The translations under genes and the position numbers were made by a program. This document shows, piece after piece, positions 44,096 to 53,147 of a stretch of DNA of 64,000 nt. The notes under the pieces are model-generated. The model saw only the letters and a program-made list of their open reading frames with translations. It ran no database searches and was not told the origin of the DNA. How positions within the stretch are numbered: the stretch's first letter is position 1; each line of letters begins with the position of its first letter. Source of the stretch: Hymenobacter aquaticus. Its GTDB lineage: Bacteria > Bacteroidota > Bacteroidia > Cytophagales > Hymenobacteraceae. Location of the stretch: contig NZ_SRLC01000001.1 in assembly GCF_004765605.1 (NCBI RefSeq), positions 3,038,001 through 3,102,000 of the forward strand, given 5' to 3'.

Positions 44096-44515
44096 TTAGA
44101 ACTGCTCGTCGGCCGAGAAGTAGAAGTCGCCTTCGATCTGAGCGTTTTCGTCCGAGTCCGAGCCGTGTACGGCGTTGGCTTCGATGCTCTTGGCGTATTT
44201 CTTCCGGATGGTGCCTTCGGCGGCCTGGGCGGGGTTGGTGGCGCCAATCAGGGTGCGGAAATCAGCCACGGCGTTGTCCTTCTCCAGGATGGCGGCTACG
44301 ATGGGGCCCGACGACATGTACTTCACCAGGTCGCCGTAGAAGGGGCGCTCCTTGTGCACGGCGTAGAATTCGCCGGCGCGTTCGGCGCTCAGCTGGACTT
44401 TTTTCAGGGATACGATGCGGAAGCCACCCTCTTCGATCATCTGCAGGATGCCACCAATGTGGTTGTCCTGCACCGCGTCGGGCTTAATCATCGTGAACGT
44501 GCGGTTAGTTGCCAT
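44096..44515 (-). CDS. ndk: Nucleoside diphosphate kinase
   Basis: 139 residues from ATG 44515 ([16 protein letters not shown]). The catalytic His is in AVHGSDS, and the [11 protein letters not shown] start is the family signature. Makes NTPs and dNTPs from diphosphates. A TACTTTTG at 44591-44598 on the minus strand is a likely -7 element. Confidence 0.97.
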   Translation of the reverse strand: MATNRTFTMIKPDAVQDNHIGGILQMIEEGGFRIVSLKKVQLSAERAGEFYAVHKERPFYGDLVKYMSSGPIVAAILEKDNAVADFRTLIGATNPAQAAEGTIRKKYAKSIEANAVHGSDSDENAQIEGDFYFSADEQF

Positions 44516-44921
44516 TCGGGAGATTTTTATGAAGTTGTGAAAGTTGAAAGCAAGGAAATGCCGAGCTAGCCGCCGGGCAGATAACGGCCGCAAAAGTAGC
44601 CGAATCTTCCCAGTTCAGTACAATACTCCGCAAATTACAGCCGCCGCCGAAGCCCCCCGGGCCAGTTGGTTCCGACTTTTCTTTCGGTCTCGCTGGTCTC
44701 TTTCACCGGAACCGAATGAGGCTTAAACGCCCGCCAACGCTCTTTTATCGGGCTCGGCCGCTACGACTTATCCCCCATTAGGTTGCCTCGTTCGGGCCTC
44801 AACGAACCCAAAGCCCGGCAAGCTTTGTTAGGGCCTCGGCGATTATCTGCGGAATATTTCCGACTTTTGCCGCCTTGCTTCCGGCCTAAACCGCCGAATT
44901 TCAGCCACCTATCAGTAGGCA
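44516..44921. other. 406-base intergenic region between divergent ndk and DHH genes
   Basis: Contains the ndk -7 candidate (44591-44598 minus). No gene, palindrome or clear promoter for the rightward DHH gene was found. ORFs seen here are short and without family resemblance. Confidence 0.6.
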
Positions 44922-45965
44922 ATGTCCACTATCAGCGACCTGAAGGAGCTGCTCGCGCAGCCCCGGCAGATTTTCATCACCACGCACCACAAGCCCGATG
45001 CCGACGCGCTGGGCTCTTCCCTGGGTCTGGCGGGCTACCTCCGCAAAAAGGGACACCACGTCACCGTCGTCACGCCTTCCGACTACCCGAGCTTCCTGGC
45101 CTGGATGCCGGGCAACGACGAGGTAATCGTGTACGACGCCCGGCAGAACGACGCGCAGGTCCGCGAGATTATCGGCACGGCCGAAGTCATTTTCTGCCTC
45201 GACTTCAGCTGCCTGGGCCGCATCAACGAGATGGGCGAGTACATCCGCACCGCGCCCGGCACCAAGGTGCTGATCGACCATCACCTGGAGCCCGAGCAGT
45301 TTGCCGACCTCGACTTCTCGAACCCTAAGGCCGCCGCGACGGCCGAGCTGGTGTTCGAGGTAATCCGGGACCTGGGCGACCAGGACATGATTGACGTGGG
45401 CATCGGCGAGAGCCTCTACGCCGGTATTATGACCGACACGGGCTCGTTTCGCCACCCCAGCACCTCGCGCAACGTGCACCTCATTATTGCCGAGCTGCTC
45501 AACGCCGGCATCGACCTCTCGTCGGTACACCGCCGCATCTACGACTCGCACTCCGAAATGCGCCTGCGCTTCCTGGGCTTCGTGCTCAAGGATAAGCTGG
45601 TGGTGCTGCGCGAGTACAACACGGCCTACATTGCCATTACCCAGGACGAGCTGCGCCAGTACCAGTCCAAAACCGGGGATACCGAGGGCCTGGTCAACTT
45701 CGCGCTCAGCATCGAGGGCGTCGTGTTTGCCGCCGTGCTCATCGACCGGGGCCAGGCCGTGAAGATTTCCTTCCGCTCCGTCGGCGACTTCTCCGTGAAC
45801 GAGTTTGCCCGCAAGAATTTCAACGGCGGCGGCCATCATAATGCGGCCGGTGGCATCAGCTACGAGGCCCTGGAGCCCACGGTGCAGCGTTTTCTCTCGC
45901 TGCTGCCCCAGTATCAGACCCAGCTTGTGACGGCCCCCTTGGCGGTTGCGCCCCCTTCGGTGTAA
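44922..45965 (+). CDS. DHH-family phosphoesterase (NrnA-like oligoribonuclease/pAp phosphatase)
   Basis: 347 residues. Metal and catalytic motifs: TTHHKPDADALGSSLGL near residue 20, CLDFSCLGRI, the DHH signature LIDHHLEPE near 120, and the DHHA1 motif GGGHHNAAGG near residue 315. NrnA-type enzymes degrade short RNAs and 3'-phosphoadenosine 5'-phosphate. Followed after 38 bases by the FKBP genes, with which it may share a transcript. Confidence 0.9.
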   Translation: MSTISDLKELLAQPRQIFITTHHKPDADALGSSLGLAGYLRKKGHHVTVVTPSDYPSFLAWMPGNDEVIVYDARQNDAQVREIIGTAEVIFCLDFSCLGRINEMGEYIRTAPGTKVLIDHHLEPEQFADLDFSNPKAAATAELVFEVIRDLGDQDMIDVGIGESLYAGIMTDTGSFRHPSTSRNVHLIIAELLNAGIDLSSVHRRIYDSHSEMRLRFLGFVLKDKLVVLREYNTAYIAITQDELRQYQSKTGDTEGLVNFALSIEGVVFAAVLIDRGQAVKISFRSVGDFSVNEFARKNFNGGGHHNAAGGISYEALEPTVQRFLSLLPQYQTQLVTAPLAVAPPSV

Positions 45966-46003
45966 CTTGCCCCACATTCAATTTTTCCAACCCTTCCCTT
46001 TTC

Positions 46004-46957
46004 ATGTTTCTTCAACGCAATTTTCTGAGCCTGGCCCTTGCTGCCGGCGTTCTGGGCCTGGCCTCCTGCAACAAGGGCGGCGGTGACTTTACCAAAACCA
46101 AATCGGGCATCGAGTACAAAGTCTTCAAAAACGAAGGTGGCAAGTACAGCGACCGGTCGGTAGCCGCCGAGGGCGACGCTACTTACAAAGACCGGTTGGG
46201 CAAGATTCTGGCGCTGAACGTGGAATACCGCACGGCCAAGGACTCGGTGCTGTTCAACTCGCGCAAGCAGCAGGGCATCCCGATGCGCATCAAGCTGCAG
46301 GAAGTAACCACCAAGGGTGGCATTGAAGAAGCCCTGGCCCTGCTCCAGCCCGGCGACTCGGCCGTGTTCAAGTTCAACGTGGACACCATCTTCGCCAAGT
46401 CGTTCAAGCAGCCCGTGCCGCCGTTCATGAAGAAGGCCGGCAACACGATGACCATGTACGTGAAGGCCGAAAAGCTCCAGACTGAAGAGGAGGCCAAAGC
46501 CGCCCAGCAGACGGAGATGGAAGCCCAGCAGAAGAAAATGATGGCCTACGCCGAGCAGCAGCTCAAGAAGGACGACGTGATTCTGCAGGAGTACATCAAG
46601 AAAAACAACCTGACGGCCCAGAAAGACCCGTCGGGCGTGTACTATGTGATAACCAAACCCGGCGCCGGCGCTAAGCCCACCTCCGGCCAGACGGTTTCGG
46701 TGCTTTACAAGGGCACGCTGCTCGACGGCAAGGTGTTCGACTCGTCGGAAAAAATGGGCAATAAGCCAATCGAGTTTCCGCTGGGCGTCGGCCAGGTGAT
46801 TCCGGGCTGGGACAAGGGCATTGCCCTGCTCAACAAGGGCGCCAAGGCTACCCTGCTGATTCCTTCGTCGCTGGCCTACGGGCAGCGCGGCGCCGGCGCC
46901 GACATTCCGGCCGACGCGCCCCTGCGTTTCGACGTGGAACTCGTGGATGTTAAGTAG
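46004..46957 (+). CDS. FKBP-type peptidyl-prolyl isomerase lipoprotein, long form
   Basis: 317 residues. Signal peptide with lipobox (LGLASCNKG), so it is anchored in a membrane. The first 200 residues hold a partial beta domain and a helical segment rich in Glu/Gln/Lys (EEEAKAAQQTEMEAQQKKM), which may be a coiled coil for dimerisation. FKBP domain at about 210-317, with GQTVSVLYKGTLLDGKVFDSS and VIPGWDKGIALLNKGAKATLLIPSSLAYG (parts shown). First of four tandem FKBP genes. Confidence 0.9.
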   Translation: MFLQRNFLSLALAAGVLGLASCNKGGGDFTKTKSGIEYKVFKNEGGKYSDRSVAAEGDATYKDRLGKILALNVEYRTAKDSVLFNSRKQQGIPMRIKLQEVTTKGGIEEALALLQPGDSAVFKFNVDTIFAKSFKQPVPPFMKKAGNTMTMYVKAEKLQTEEEAKAAQQTEMEAQQKKMMAYAEQQLKKDDVILQEYIKKNNLTAQKDPSGVYYVITKPGAGAKPTSGQTVSVLYKGTLLDGKVFDSSEKMGNKPIEFPLGVGQVIPGWDKGIALLNKGAKATLLIPSSLAYGQRGAGADIPADAPLRFDVELVDVK

Positions 46958-46980
46958 GTAACCCTGCGTTACGTACCCGA

Positions 46981-47023
46981 GCCGCCGTGCTTGCGCCCTG
47001 GGGCCGGGCGCGGCGGCTTTTTT
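46981..47023 (+). terminator. Terminator between first and second FKBP genes
   Basis: gccgccg (46981-46987) pairs with cggcggc (47011-47017), followed by TTTTTTT; it may be partial attenuation within the cluster. Confidence 0.6.
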
Positions 47024-47038
47024 ATTCGGCACTGGCTT

Positions 47039-47545
47039 ATGCTTCAGCTCATTTCTTTCCGCCGCCCCGCCCGCCAGCTTCTGGTGGCCGCCCTGGGCGC
47101 GCTCAGCCTGCTTGCCGCCTGCCAGAAGGACGACGAGAAGGACTACACTCAAATCGACGAGGGAATCATCAAGCAGTACGTGGCCGACAACAAGCTGACC
47201 GACGCGCAGCGCCAGTCCTCCGGCCTGTACTTTGTTCCGACCACCACCACGACCGGCGTGCAACCGAAGAGGGGGCAAACTGTCTCCGTAAAATACACGG
47301 GCTACCTGCTCAACGGAACCATCTTCGATGCCTCCGCCCGGCACAACTACGGCGCGCCTTTCCAGTTTGAGCTGGGCAAGGGCCAGGTAATCAAAGGCTG
47401 GGACGAAGGCATCGGGCTGATGACCAAGGGCAGCAAAGCCATGCTGCTGGTACCCTCGGCCCTGGGCTACGGCTCGCAGGCCGCCGGCCCCATTCCGGCC
47501 AACAGCGTGACCCGCTTCGACGTGGAGCTGGTAGACGTGCAATAA
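47039..47545 (+). CDS. FKBP-type peptidyl-prolyl isomerase lipoprotein
   Basis: 168 residues from ATG 47039; the upstream in-frame start crosses the terminator and is rejected. Lipobox in LSLLAACQKDD. FKBP core with TVSVKYTGYLLNGTIFDAS and VIKGWDEGIGLMTKGSKAML followed by GYGSQ. Periplasmic or outer-membrane folding helper. Second of four. Confidence 0.9.
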   Translation: MLQLISFRRPARQLLVAALGALSLLAACQKDDEKDYTQIDEGIIKQYVADNKLTDAQRQSSGLYFVPTTTTTGVQPKRGQTVSVKYTGYLLNGTIFDASARHNYGAPFQFELGKGQVIKGWDEGIGLMTKGSKAMLLVPSALGYGSQAAGPIPANSVTRFDVELVDVQ

Positions 47546-47596
47546 GACCCGGAGCCGGCACTCCTTTTTTTCAATACAAAGACCAAGGTGAAAGAG

Positions 47597-48148
47597 ATGA
47601 AAAATTTACTGTCGCACTCGCTCGTTACGCGGCTGACTGTTCTGCTCCTGGCAGTAGCGCCCGTATTTTCGGCCTGCAACACGGAAACCGACGCCGTAAA
47701 ACAAGCCCGGGAGCACGAAGAAGAGTACAAAAAGATTGATGACGCCCTGATTCAGGACTACTTCACGCGGCACGGCATCACCAGCAGCAACTACCAGCGC
47801 ACCGACGAGGGCCTCTACATCATCAACGTGAAGGAAGGCGCCGGCAACCTCATCGTGAAAGGCAACACGGTGCAGGTGAAGTACATCGGCAAGTACATTA
47901 AGAAGGAATACGAGGACGTGGTATTCGACAAATCCTACGGCAACCGCACCATCTGCGAGTGCACCGAGGTCATCGTGGGCAGCAACAACGTTATCCAGGG
48001 TTGGGAAAAAGTGTTGCTCCGCATGAAGCCCGGCGACCAGAAGCGCGTGTTTATTCCCTCCTACCTGGCCTACGGGCAGTACGGCAAGAACCCGATTCCC
48101 GGCGACGAGCCCCTGCAGTTCGACATGGAAATTGCCAACGTCAAGTAA
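47597..48148 (+). CDS. FKBP-type peptidyl-prolyl isomerase lipoprotein, divergent
   Basis: 183 residues from ATG 47597 (GTG nine bases upstream also possible). Lipobox in AVAPVFSACNTE. The FKBP core is recognisable (NTVQVKYIGKYIKKEYED, VIQGWEKVLLRMKPGDQKRV, FIPSYLAYGQYG) but an extra insertion with CECTEV replaces part of the active-site loop, so catalysis may be reduced. Third of four. Confidence 0.85.
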   Translation: MKNLLSHSLVTRLTVLLLAVAPVFSACNTETDAVKQAREHEEEYKKIDDALIQDYFTRHGITSSNYQRTDEGLYIINVKEGAGNLIVKGNTVQVKYIGKYIKKEYEDVVFDKSYGNRTICECTEVIVGSNNVIQGWEKVLLRMKPGDQKRVFIPSYLAYGQYGKNPIPGDEPLQFDMEIANVK

Positions 48149-48163
48149 GCACCCCAGTACCAG

Positions 48164-48631
48164 ATGACCCTAACGCGCGTCCGGCACCTGTTTCTGTACC
48201 TGCTGGTGCTGCTGAGCGGCCCGCTGGCCGGGCACGCGCAGCAGCGGCCGGCCGTGGCCGATACTGCGCTGCAGCAGAAAACGGCCAGTGGCGTGCGCTA
48301 CACCATCCGGCAGCTGGGCACCGGTGCCAAAGCCCAAACCGGCGACCGGATGCTGGTGCACTACACGGGCTTTCTGCCCGACGGCCACATCTTCGACTCG
48401 TCGGTGGCGCAGGGCCGGCCGCTGCGCCTGAAGGTGGGCACCGGCGACGTTATTCCGGGTTGGGATGAGATACTGCCGCTGCTGCCCGCCGGCAGCCGGG
48501 CCCGCGTCTGGATACCGGCCGCGCTGGCCTACGGCAGCACCGGCGTCCGCAACCCCGACGACGACACCCAGTTTACCGTGCCGCCCGACACGAATCTGAT
48601 TTTCGAGCTGGAGGTGGTGAAGGTCCGCTAA
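48164..48631 (+). CDS. FKBP-type peptidyl-prolyl isomerase, periplasmic
   Basis: 155 residues. Ordinary signal peptide ending in GHAQ rather than a lipobox. FKBP core: RMLVHYTGFLPDGHIFDSS, VIPGWDEILPLLPAGSRARV and ALAYGSTGVRNPDDD. Fourth and last of the tandem set, 15 bases after the previous stop, with a bidirectional terminator behind it. Confidence 0.9.
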   Translation: MTLTRVRHLFLYLLVLLSGPLAGHAQQRPAVADTALQQKTASGVRYTIRQLGTGAKAQTGDRMLVHYTGFLPDGHIFDSSVAQGRPLRLKVGTGDVIPGWDEILPLLPAGSRARVWIPAALAYGSTGVRNPDDDTQFTVPPDTNLIFELEVVKVR

Positions 48632-48651
48632 TTCCCGGCCAATCCGAAACG

Positions 48652-48683
48652 AAGAGCGCCTGCCGATTCCGGCAGGCGCTCTT
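48652..48683. terminator. Bidirectional terminator between FKBP cluster and recO
   Basis: aagagcgcctgcc pairs with ggcaggcgctctt around an ATTCC-like loop; T-rich run on the right. Confidence 0.85.
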
Positions 48684-48704
48684 TGTTTTTAGCCAGGGGG
48701 GTAC

Positions 48705-49424
48705 CTACTCGGCCAGTACTTCCGACAGAATATCCAGGGAGCGAATCTCGCCCAGCTTTTCGATGTGCAGCTGGTAGTAGCGCACCACCACGTCGAGCAG
48801 CTCGCGGCGCACCCGGCCGTTGGGAATCGTGACCTGGTCGGGGGTGTGCAGCAGCTCGTCGAAATACTGGTCGAACTCGCGGAAGCGCAGCGCGGCTGGG
48901 CCGGTGGCGTTGGCCGTAGCCGGGGCTGCCGAGGCAAACGCCACCTGGCTGGTCAGCTCCTCCCCCGACTCGATGCCGAAGCCCAGGTAGCTGGCAAACT
49001 GCAGCAGGAAAATCAGGGCGAAGTTCTCGAAGCCGGCTTTCTGCTGGTCGAAACGCGTGATGGAGTCGTAGAGAAACTCGAACAGGGGCTCGTTTTCCTC
49101 TTCTTCGAGCAGGGTGCGGCTCACCACTTCCGACAGAAACAGCACCACGCTGCTCTTGTGCACGTCGTAGGGCAGGGTGCTGAAGGGCACCGCGCACCGG
49201 TACTCCGACAAGCGCGTGATGCCGCCCTGCCGCGAGGTATAGGCCACCAGATCGAGCAGGGTGAAGGGCTGAAACAGGGCAATGCGCCCCGGCGGCTTGG
49301 CCTTGCGCACTCCGTTGATGATGTAGGTCTGCAAGCCCAGCCGCTCGGTGTAGATGCGGGCAATAATGGACGTTTCGCGGTACTTGATATAGTTCAGGAC
49401 AATGCCCCGGGTCTTGATCAGCAT
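48705..49424 (-). CDS. recO: DNA repair protein RecO
   Basis: 239 residues from ATG 49424 (MLIKTRGIVLNYIKYRETS). The N-terminal OB fold includes RETSIIARIYTERLG and the C-terminal part is helical. RecO helps load RecA with RecF and RecR. The upstream in-frame extension has no plausible start and is rejected. Length and N-terminus match Bacteroidota RecO. Confidence 0.9.
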   Translation of the reverse strand: MLIKTRGIVLNYIKYRETSIIARIYTERLGLQTYIINGVRKAKPPGRIALFQPFTLLDLVAYTSRQGGITRLSEYRCAVPFSTLPYDVHKSSVVLFLSEVVSRTLLEEEENEPLFEFLYDSITRFDQQKAGFENFALIFLLQFASYLGFGIESGEELTSQVAFASAAPATANATGPAALRFREFDQYFDELLHTPDQVTIPNGRVRRELLDVVVRYYQLHIEKLGEIRSLDILSEVLAE

Positions 49425-49511
49425 AAGAAAAAGCGGGTAGTGGCGCCAGGCGCAACGCTGCAATAGAACACGAGGCGGCGGCGAATAACTCCCGCCGCCG
49501 GGCCCGGCCGG

Positions 49512-51854
49512 TTATTTTTCCACTACGGCAATTTTGCTGACGCAGCCGTTCTTGCCATCCGCGTCGGCCGATAATACCAGGTACACCCCCGACTGCACCT
49601 TGCGGCCGTTGTAGTCGGCCAGGTCCCAGACGACGGTGCCGCCGTTGGCCTTGGTCTGGTACACGAGCTTGCCCGTCACGTCCGTGATTTTCACCACGCC
49701 GTTGTTAGCCAAGCCGCTGATACCCACCTGCCCGGTGAAATCGGTGCGCACCGGGTTGGGTGATACTTTGGCGCAGTCCGGCTTGCCTTCCGTCACCGAG
49801 GCCGACCCGCGGTACGAGAGCACGCCCGCGTCGGTAATGACGAACACGTCGCCCGTGCGGTCGTTCACTTCCACGTCGACGATGTTATTGGAGGGCAGCG
49901 GGCTGTTCTCGGTGGTGAAGTGCAGCAGGCCCTCGTCGGCGTCCTCGCTGAAGAGCCACAGGCCCCGCTCGGTGCCGAACCACTTGCGGTTGGCCCCATC
50001 CACGGCCACGGTTTTCACCACCTCGTTCAGCAAAGCCCGGTAGCCGCTGCTGATACCGCGCCGGATGATGGGCTGCTGAAAGTTGTAGCTGTTGCCCCCA
50101 AACACCGAGCTCGGGTCGCTGAAGTAAGCAATGCCCTTGGCCGTGGCCACCCAGATGTCGCCTTTGCGGTCTTTGGCCAGGTCGTAGATTTCGTCGGCGG
50201 GCAGTTCGCTGTTGCCGGTCGAGAAGTAGCGGATGTTCTGGTCCTTGGGGTCGTAGGCCACCAGGCCGATACCATCTTTGCGCGACTGGGAAGCCCACAC
50301 AAAGCCGTTGTTGTCGATTACGATACGGTCCAGATTCTCGAAGCCCGCGAAGTAGGGCATGGTGCGCCAGGTGTTGGACGCCGGCGCGTACTGGTGCAGG
50401 CCCGAGGTGCTTTTGAGCTCCGGGTGCCGGTTCACGACCCAGACGTTGCCGTCGGCGTCGGTAGCCAGATCCGTGATGCGGGTATAGTTGGGGGCGGCGA
50501 GAATGGCGCTTTTCAGCGGGCTGCCCGGCGTGCCCTGGGTGAACTGCTTGTAGTTGTCGGGGCCCTGCCACTGCAGCAGCCCGTTGCCGTAGGTGGCAAT
50601 ATAGAGCGTGCCATCGGGCGTGCGCACGCCCCGGGTGATGTCCTTAAAGCGCGGCAGCCCCGGCGTGGGCGGCACGTTGTCGTTGGTGAAGCTGGTCCAG
50701 CGCCCGTCCTTGTACTCGGAGAAGCCCCCGAGCCAGTCCTGCTGCACGTACCGGTCGAAGTAGCCGCCGCCGAAGATGTCCACGGTGTTGGTGCGCGCGT
50801 CGGCCAGCACGCTGAAGGCCCGGGCGTAGGCCGGAGCGTTGGTCATGAAACTTTCGGCCTGCCGGCCATCGGCGGTTTTCACCAGCCCCTTCACCAGGTC
50901 GGCCACGTAGTAGGCTCCTTCCGTGCTCTGCAGCGCCGCCTGCGCAAACGGTACCTGGGCGGTGGTCAGCAGCTGGGTTACGCTGTTGTCGGATTTGCGC
51001 AGCAGCACTTTTTGCTCGCCGATAATCAGCAGGCCGGCGGCGGCCCCGCTCAGGGATACATACTGACCGGCGTAGGTGCTGGGAATAGGCTGCCAGGGCT
51101 GCGAGCCACAGTTGTAGCACAGCACCGCGCCCCCGTCACGGCCGGCATACACGTTTTTGCCCTGGGTTGCCAGCGTCCGGTAGGGCGTTGAGCCCGAGGA
51201 AGCGGCAAAGTCAATGGTCCAGCGGCGGTAGTCGAGCAGGTTGTCGGTCAGCTGGCCGCGCATCAGCCCCATGGAGGTAGCGGCAAACAAGGTATTGTCG
51301 AGCACGGCCGTGGCAAAGATTGTGGCGGGCACGCCGTTGGGGCCGATGTTGCCATACGTATCCCGGATTTCGCGCTTGGCCATATCCACCACCACCAGCC
51401 CGAAGCTGCAGCTCAGGTACGCCCGGCCCCGGCTAAAGCTGATGTGACTGATGGTCTTGCCACCGGTAATGGGCTTGCGGGCAATGTCGCTGATGTTGAT
51501 GATGGAGCCATCGGCGGCCAGCACGTCGAGGTTGCCGTTGCGGTAGGCCACCAGCACCTGCTTGGTGGTAGGGTCGTAGCCCAGGGCACTCACGCCCACA
51601 TCGTGCAGGCCGTCGCGGCGAGACAGCAACTGAGTGGTGTTCAGCTCCTTGTCGTAGAAGAAAAAGGCATCTTCGGTGGCGACGTAAATACGGTTGCCGG
51701 CTTCGGCCAGGGCGCGGGCGCGGTTGTTGGGCAGGTGCAGCTGCCAGTCGCCGTAGCCGGCCGTGCCCTGGGCCAGGGCGGCACTGCCGCCACTCAGAAA
51801 AAACAGGAGCAATACAAGACCGGACCACCGGCAGGCGCGTAGCAAACGATTCAT
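49512..51854 (-). CDS. porZ: Type IX secretion protein PorZ
   Basis: 780 residues from ATG 51854. Signal peptide LVLLLFFLSGGSAALAQG, then repeated propeller blades with phrases such as NRIYVATEDAFFFYDKEL, DGNVWVVNRHPELKS and GDIWVATAKGIAYFSD; the C-terminal 80 residues form a sorting domain of the type IX (CTD) kind, closing with KVQSGVYLVLSADADGKN. PorZ delivers anionic LPS to the sorting complex on the cell surface; length matches. Placed downstream of tdk on the same strand. Confidence 0.85.
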   Translation of the reverse strand: MNRLLRACRWSGLVLLLFFLSGGSAALAQGTAGYGDWQLHLPNNRARALAEAGNRIYVATEDAFFFYDKELNTTQLLSRRDGLHDVGVSALGYDPTTKQVLVAYRNGNLDVLAADGSIINISDIARKPITGGKTISHISFSRGRAYLSCSFGLVVVDMAKREIRDTYGNIGPNGVPATIFATAVLDNTLFAATSMGLMRGQLTDNLLDYRRWTIDFAASSGSTPYRTLATQGKNVYAGRDGGAVLCYNCGSQPWQPIPSTYAGQYVSLSGAAAGLLIIGEQKVLLRKSDNSVTQLLTTAQVPFAQAALQSTEGAYYVADLVKGLVKTADGRQAESFMTNAPAYARAFSVLADARTNTVDIFGGGYFDRYVQQDWLGGFSEYKDGRWTSFTNDNVPPTPGLPRFKDITRGVRTPDGTLYIATYGNGLLQWQGPDNYKQFTQGTPGSPLKSAILAAPNYTRITDLATDADGNVWVVNRHPELKSTSGLHQYAPASNTWRTMPYFAGFENLDRIVIDNNGFVWASQSRKDGIGLVAYDPKDQNIRYFSTGNSELPADEIYDLAKDRKGDIWVATAKGIAYFSDPSSVFGGNSYNFQQPIIRRGISSGYRALLNEVVKTVAVDGANRKWFGTERGLWLFSEDADEGLLHFTTENSPLPSNNIVDVEVNDRTGDVFVITDAGVLSYRGSASVTEGKPDCAKVSPNPVRTDFTGQVGISGLANNGVVKITDVTGKLVYQTKANGGTVVWDLADYNGRKVQSGVYLVLSADADGKNGCVSKIAVVEK

Positions 51855-51913
51855 TGGCAGGGAATAAGAACCCACAAGATAGCTTCAGCTGGCATAACGC
51901 CGCCCGGCTCAGT

Positions 51914-52537
51914 TTAGTGCTTGGTGGCCGCGGCCGTGGGCTCGGTGCTTTTTTCCTTCATGCCTTCCTGAAAGCAGGCCCGGCAGCGGGCTTCGTACGA
52001 GTCGGTTTCGCCCAGCAGAATCTTGTCGTCGGAGGCGGCAATGCGGAAAGAATAGGTGGCCAGCTCGCCGCAGCACACGCACACGGCGTGCACTTTGGTC
52101 ACGAACTCGGCAATGGCCATCAGCGTGGGCATGGGGCCGAAGGGCTTGCCCATAAAGTCCATGTCGAGGCCGGCCACGATGACGCGGGTGCCGCGGTTGG
52201 CCAGCTGGGTGCACACTTCCACCAACGACTCGTCGAAAAACTGCGCCTCATCGACGCCCACCACGTCGCAGGAGCCGGCCAGCAGCAGCATTTCCTGGGC
52301 CAGAGCCACGGGCGTCGAGCGGATGCTGTTGGAATTGTGCGACACCACGTCGTGCTCGTGGTAGCGCGTGTCGAGGGCGGGCTTGAAGATTTCCACCCGC
52401 TGGCGGGCAATTTTGGCCCGGTTCAGGCGCCGGATCAGCTCCTCAGTTTTGCCCGAAAACATGGAGCCGCAAACAACTTCAATCCAGCCCCGGCGGGGCG
52501 TGTCGCGGCTGGTGCCGACGCGGGGTTCGATGAACAC
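51914..52537 (-). CDS. tdk: Thymidine kinase
   Basis: 207 residues if translation starts at the GTG at 52537 ([10 protein letters not shown]); no ATG is near this site. Walker [16 protein letters not shown]; the lasso region [10 protein letters not shown] and Zn-binding Cys pairs [11 protein letters not shown] and CRACFQEG are all present. Type II thymidine kinase, phosphorylates thymidine. The extra upstream frame to 52636 has no support. Confidence 0.9.
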   Translation of the reverse strand: MFIEPRVGTSRDTPRRGWIEVVCGSMFSGKTEELIRRLNRAKIARQRVEIFKPALDTRYHEHDVVSHNSNSIRSTPVALAQEMLLLAGSCDVVGVDEAQFFDESLVEVCTQLANRGTRVIVAGLDMDFMGKPFGPMPTLMAIAEFVTKVHAVCVCCGELATYSFRIAASDDKILLGETDSYEARCRACFQEGMKEKSTEPTAAATKH

Positions 52538-52780
52538 AGACTTGGGAGCGTAAGAAGATGGGCAAATAGGGCAGCAAGCCGGCCGGCCGGGCCAGCCAAG
52601 TACCGAAATTACGGGTTTGCTTCCGGATAGCCACAACCAACTTCACCGGCAATGACCCCGGCCACCGGTGGCCCGGCGGCCCTGAGCCAGGCTTACCGGC
52701 TCAGCCTCTGTAAAATAGCGCAGCGCAGCCGCGCTGCCTTTTTCCGGCCGCCGCGCCGGTCTTGCGCCAGCGCGGCCCGG

Positions 52781-53113
52781 CTACCGGCGGCCTTCGTCGT
52801 ACGTTACGTGGGGCAGCTTGGTGGCTTCCGGCACGCGGCCCGTCACCAGGCCCTCCGCCAGGCGCGTCTGGCAGGTGAGCCGCTCGTGGGGCAGCAGGCG
52901 GCCGGCCGCGCGGTAGCGCAGCTCGGCATCGGTGGGCGGCGTTAGCAGCTCCAGGCCCTCTACCACTTCCAGGCGGCAGGTCGTGCAGCGGCCTTTCGCC
53001 CCGCAGGCGTGCATCCAGTCGTGGCCGGCGGCTTGCAGGGCCGAGAGAAGAGTAGCGCCGGCGGGCACGGAAACTACGCCGCCAGGCAGGTTTTGCACGG
53101 TTAGAGTGGGCAT
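52781..53113 (-). CDS. 2Fe-2S ferredoxin
   Basis: 110 residues from ATG 53113. Ligands are in HACGAKGRCTTC with a fourth Cys in LTCQTRLAEG. The plant-type fold is inferred from Cys spacing. The frame continues upstream to 53281 but that part is antisense to the neighbouring gene and is dropped. Partner enzyme unknown; divergent from the gene at 53148 with only 34 bases between starts. Confidence 0.85.
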   Translation of the reverse strand: MPTLTVQNLPGGVVSVPAGATLLSALQAAGHDWMHACGAKGRCTTCRLEVVEGLELLTPPTDAELRYRAAGRLLPHERLTCQTRLAEGLVTGRVPEATKLPHVTYDEGRR

Positions 53114-53147
53114 CTTTGCGTAAATTGCCCGTTGAACCAGGCTTTCG

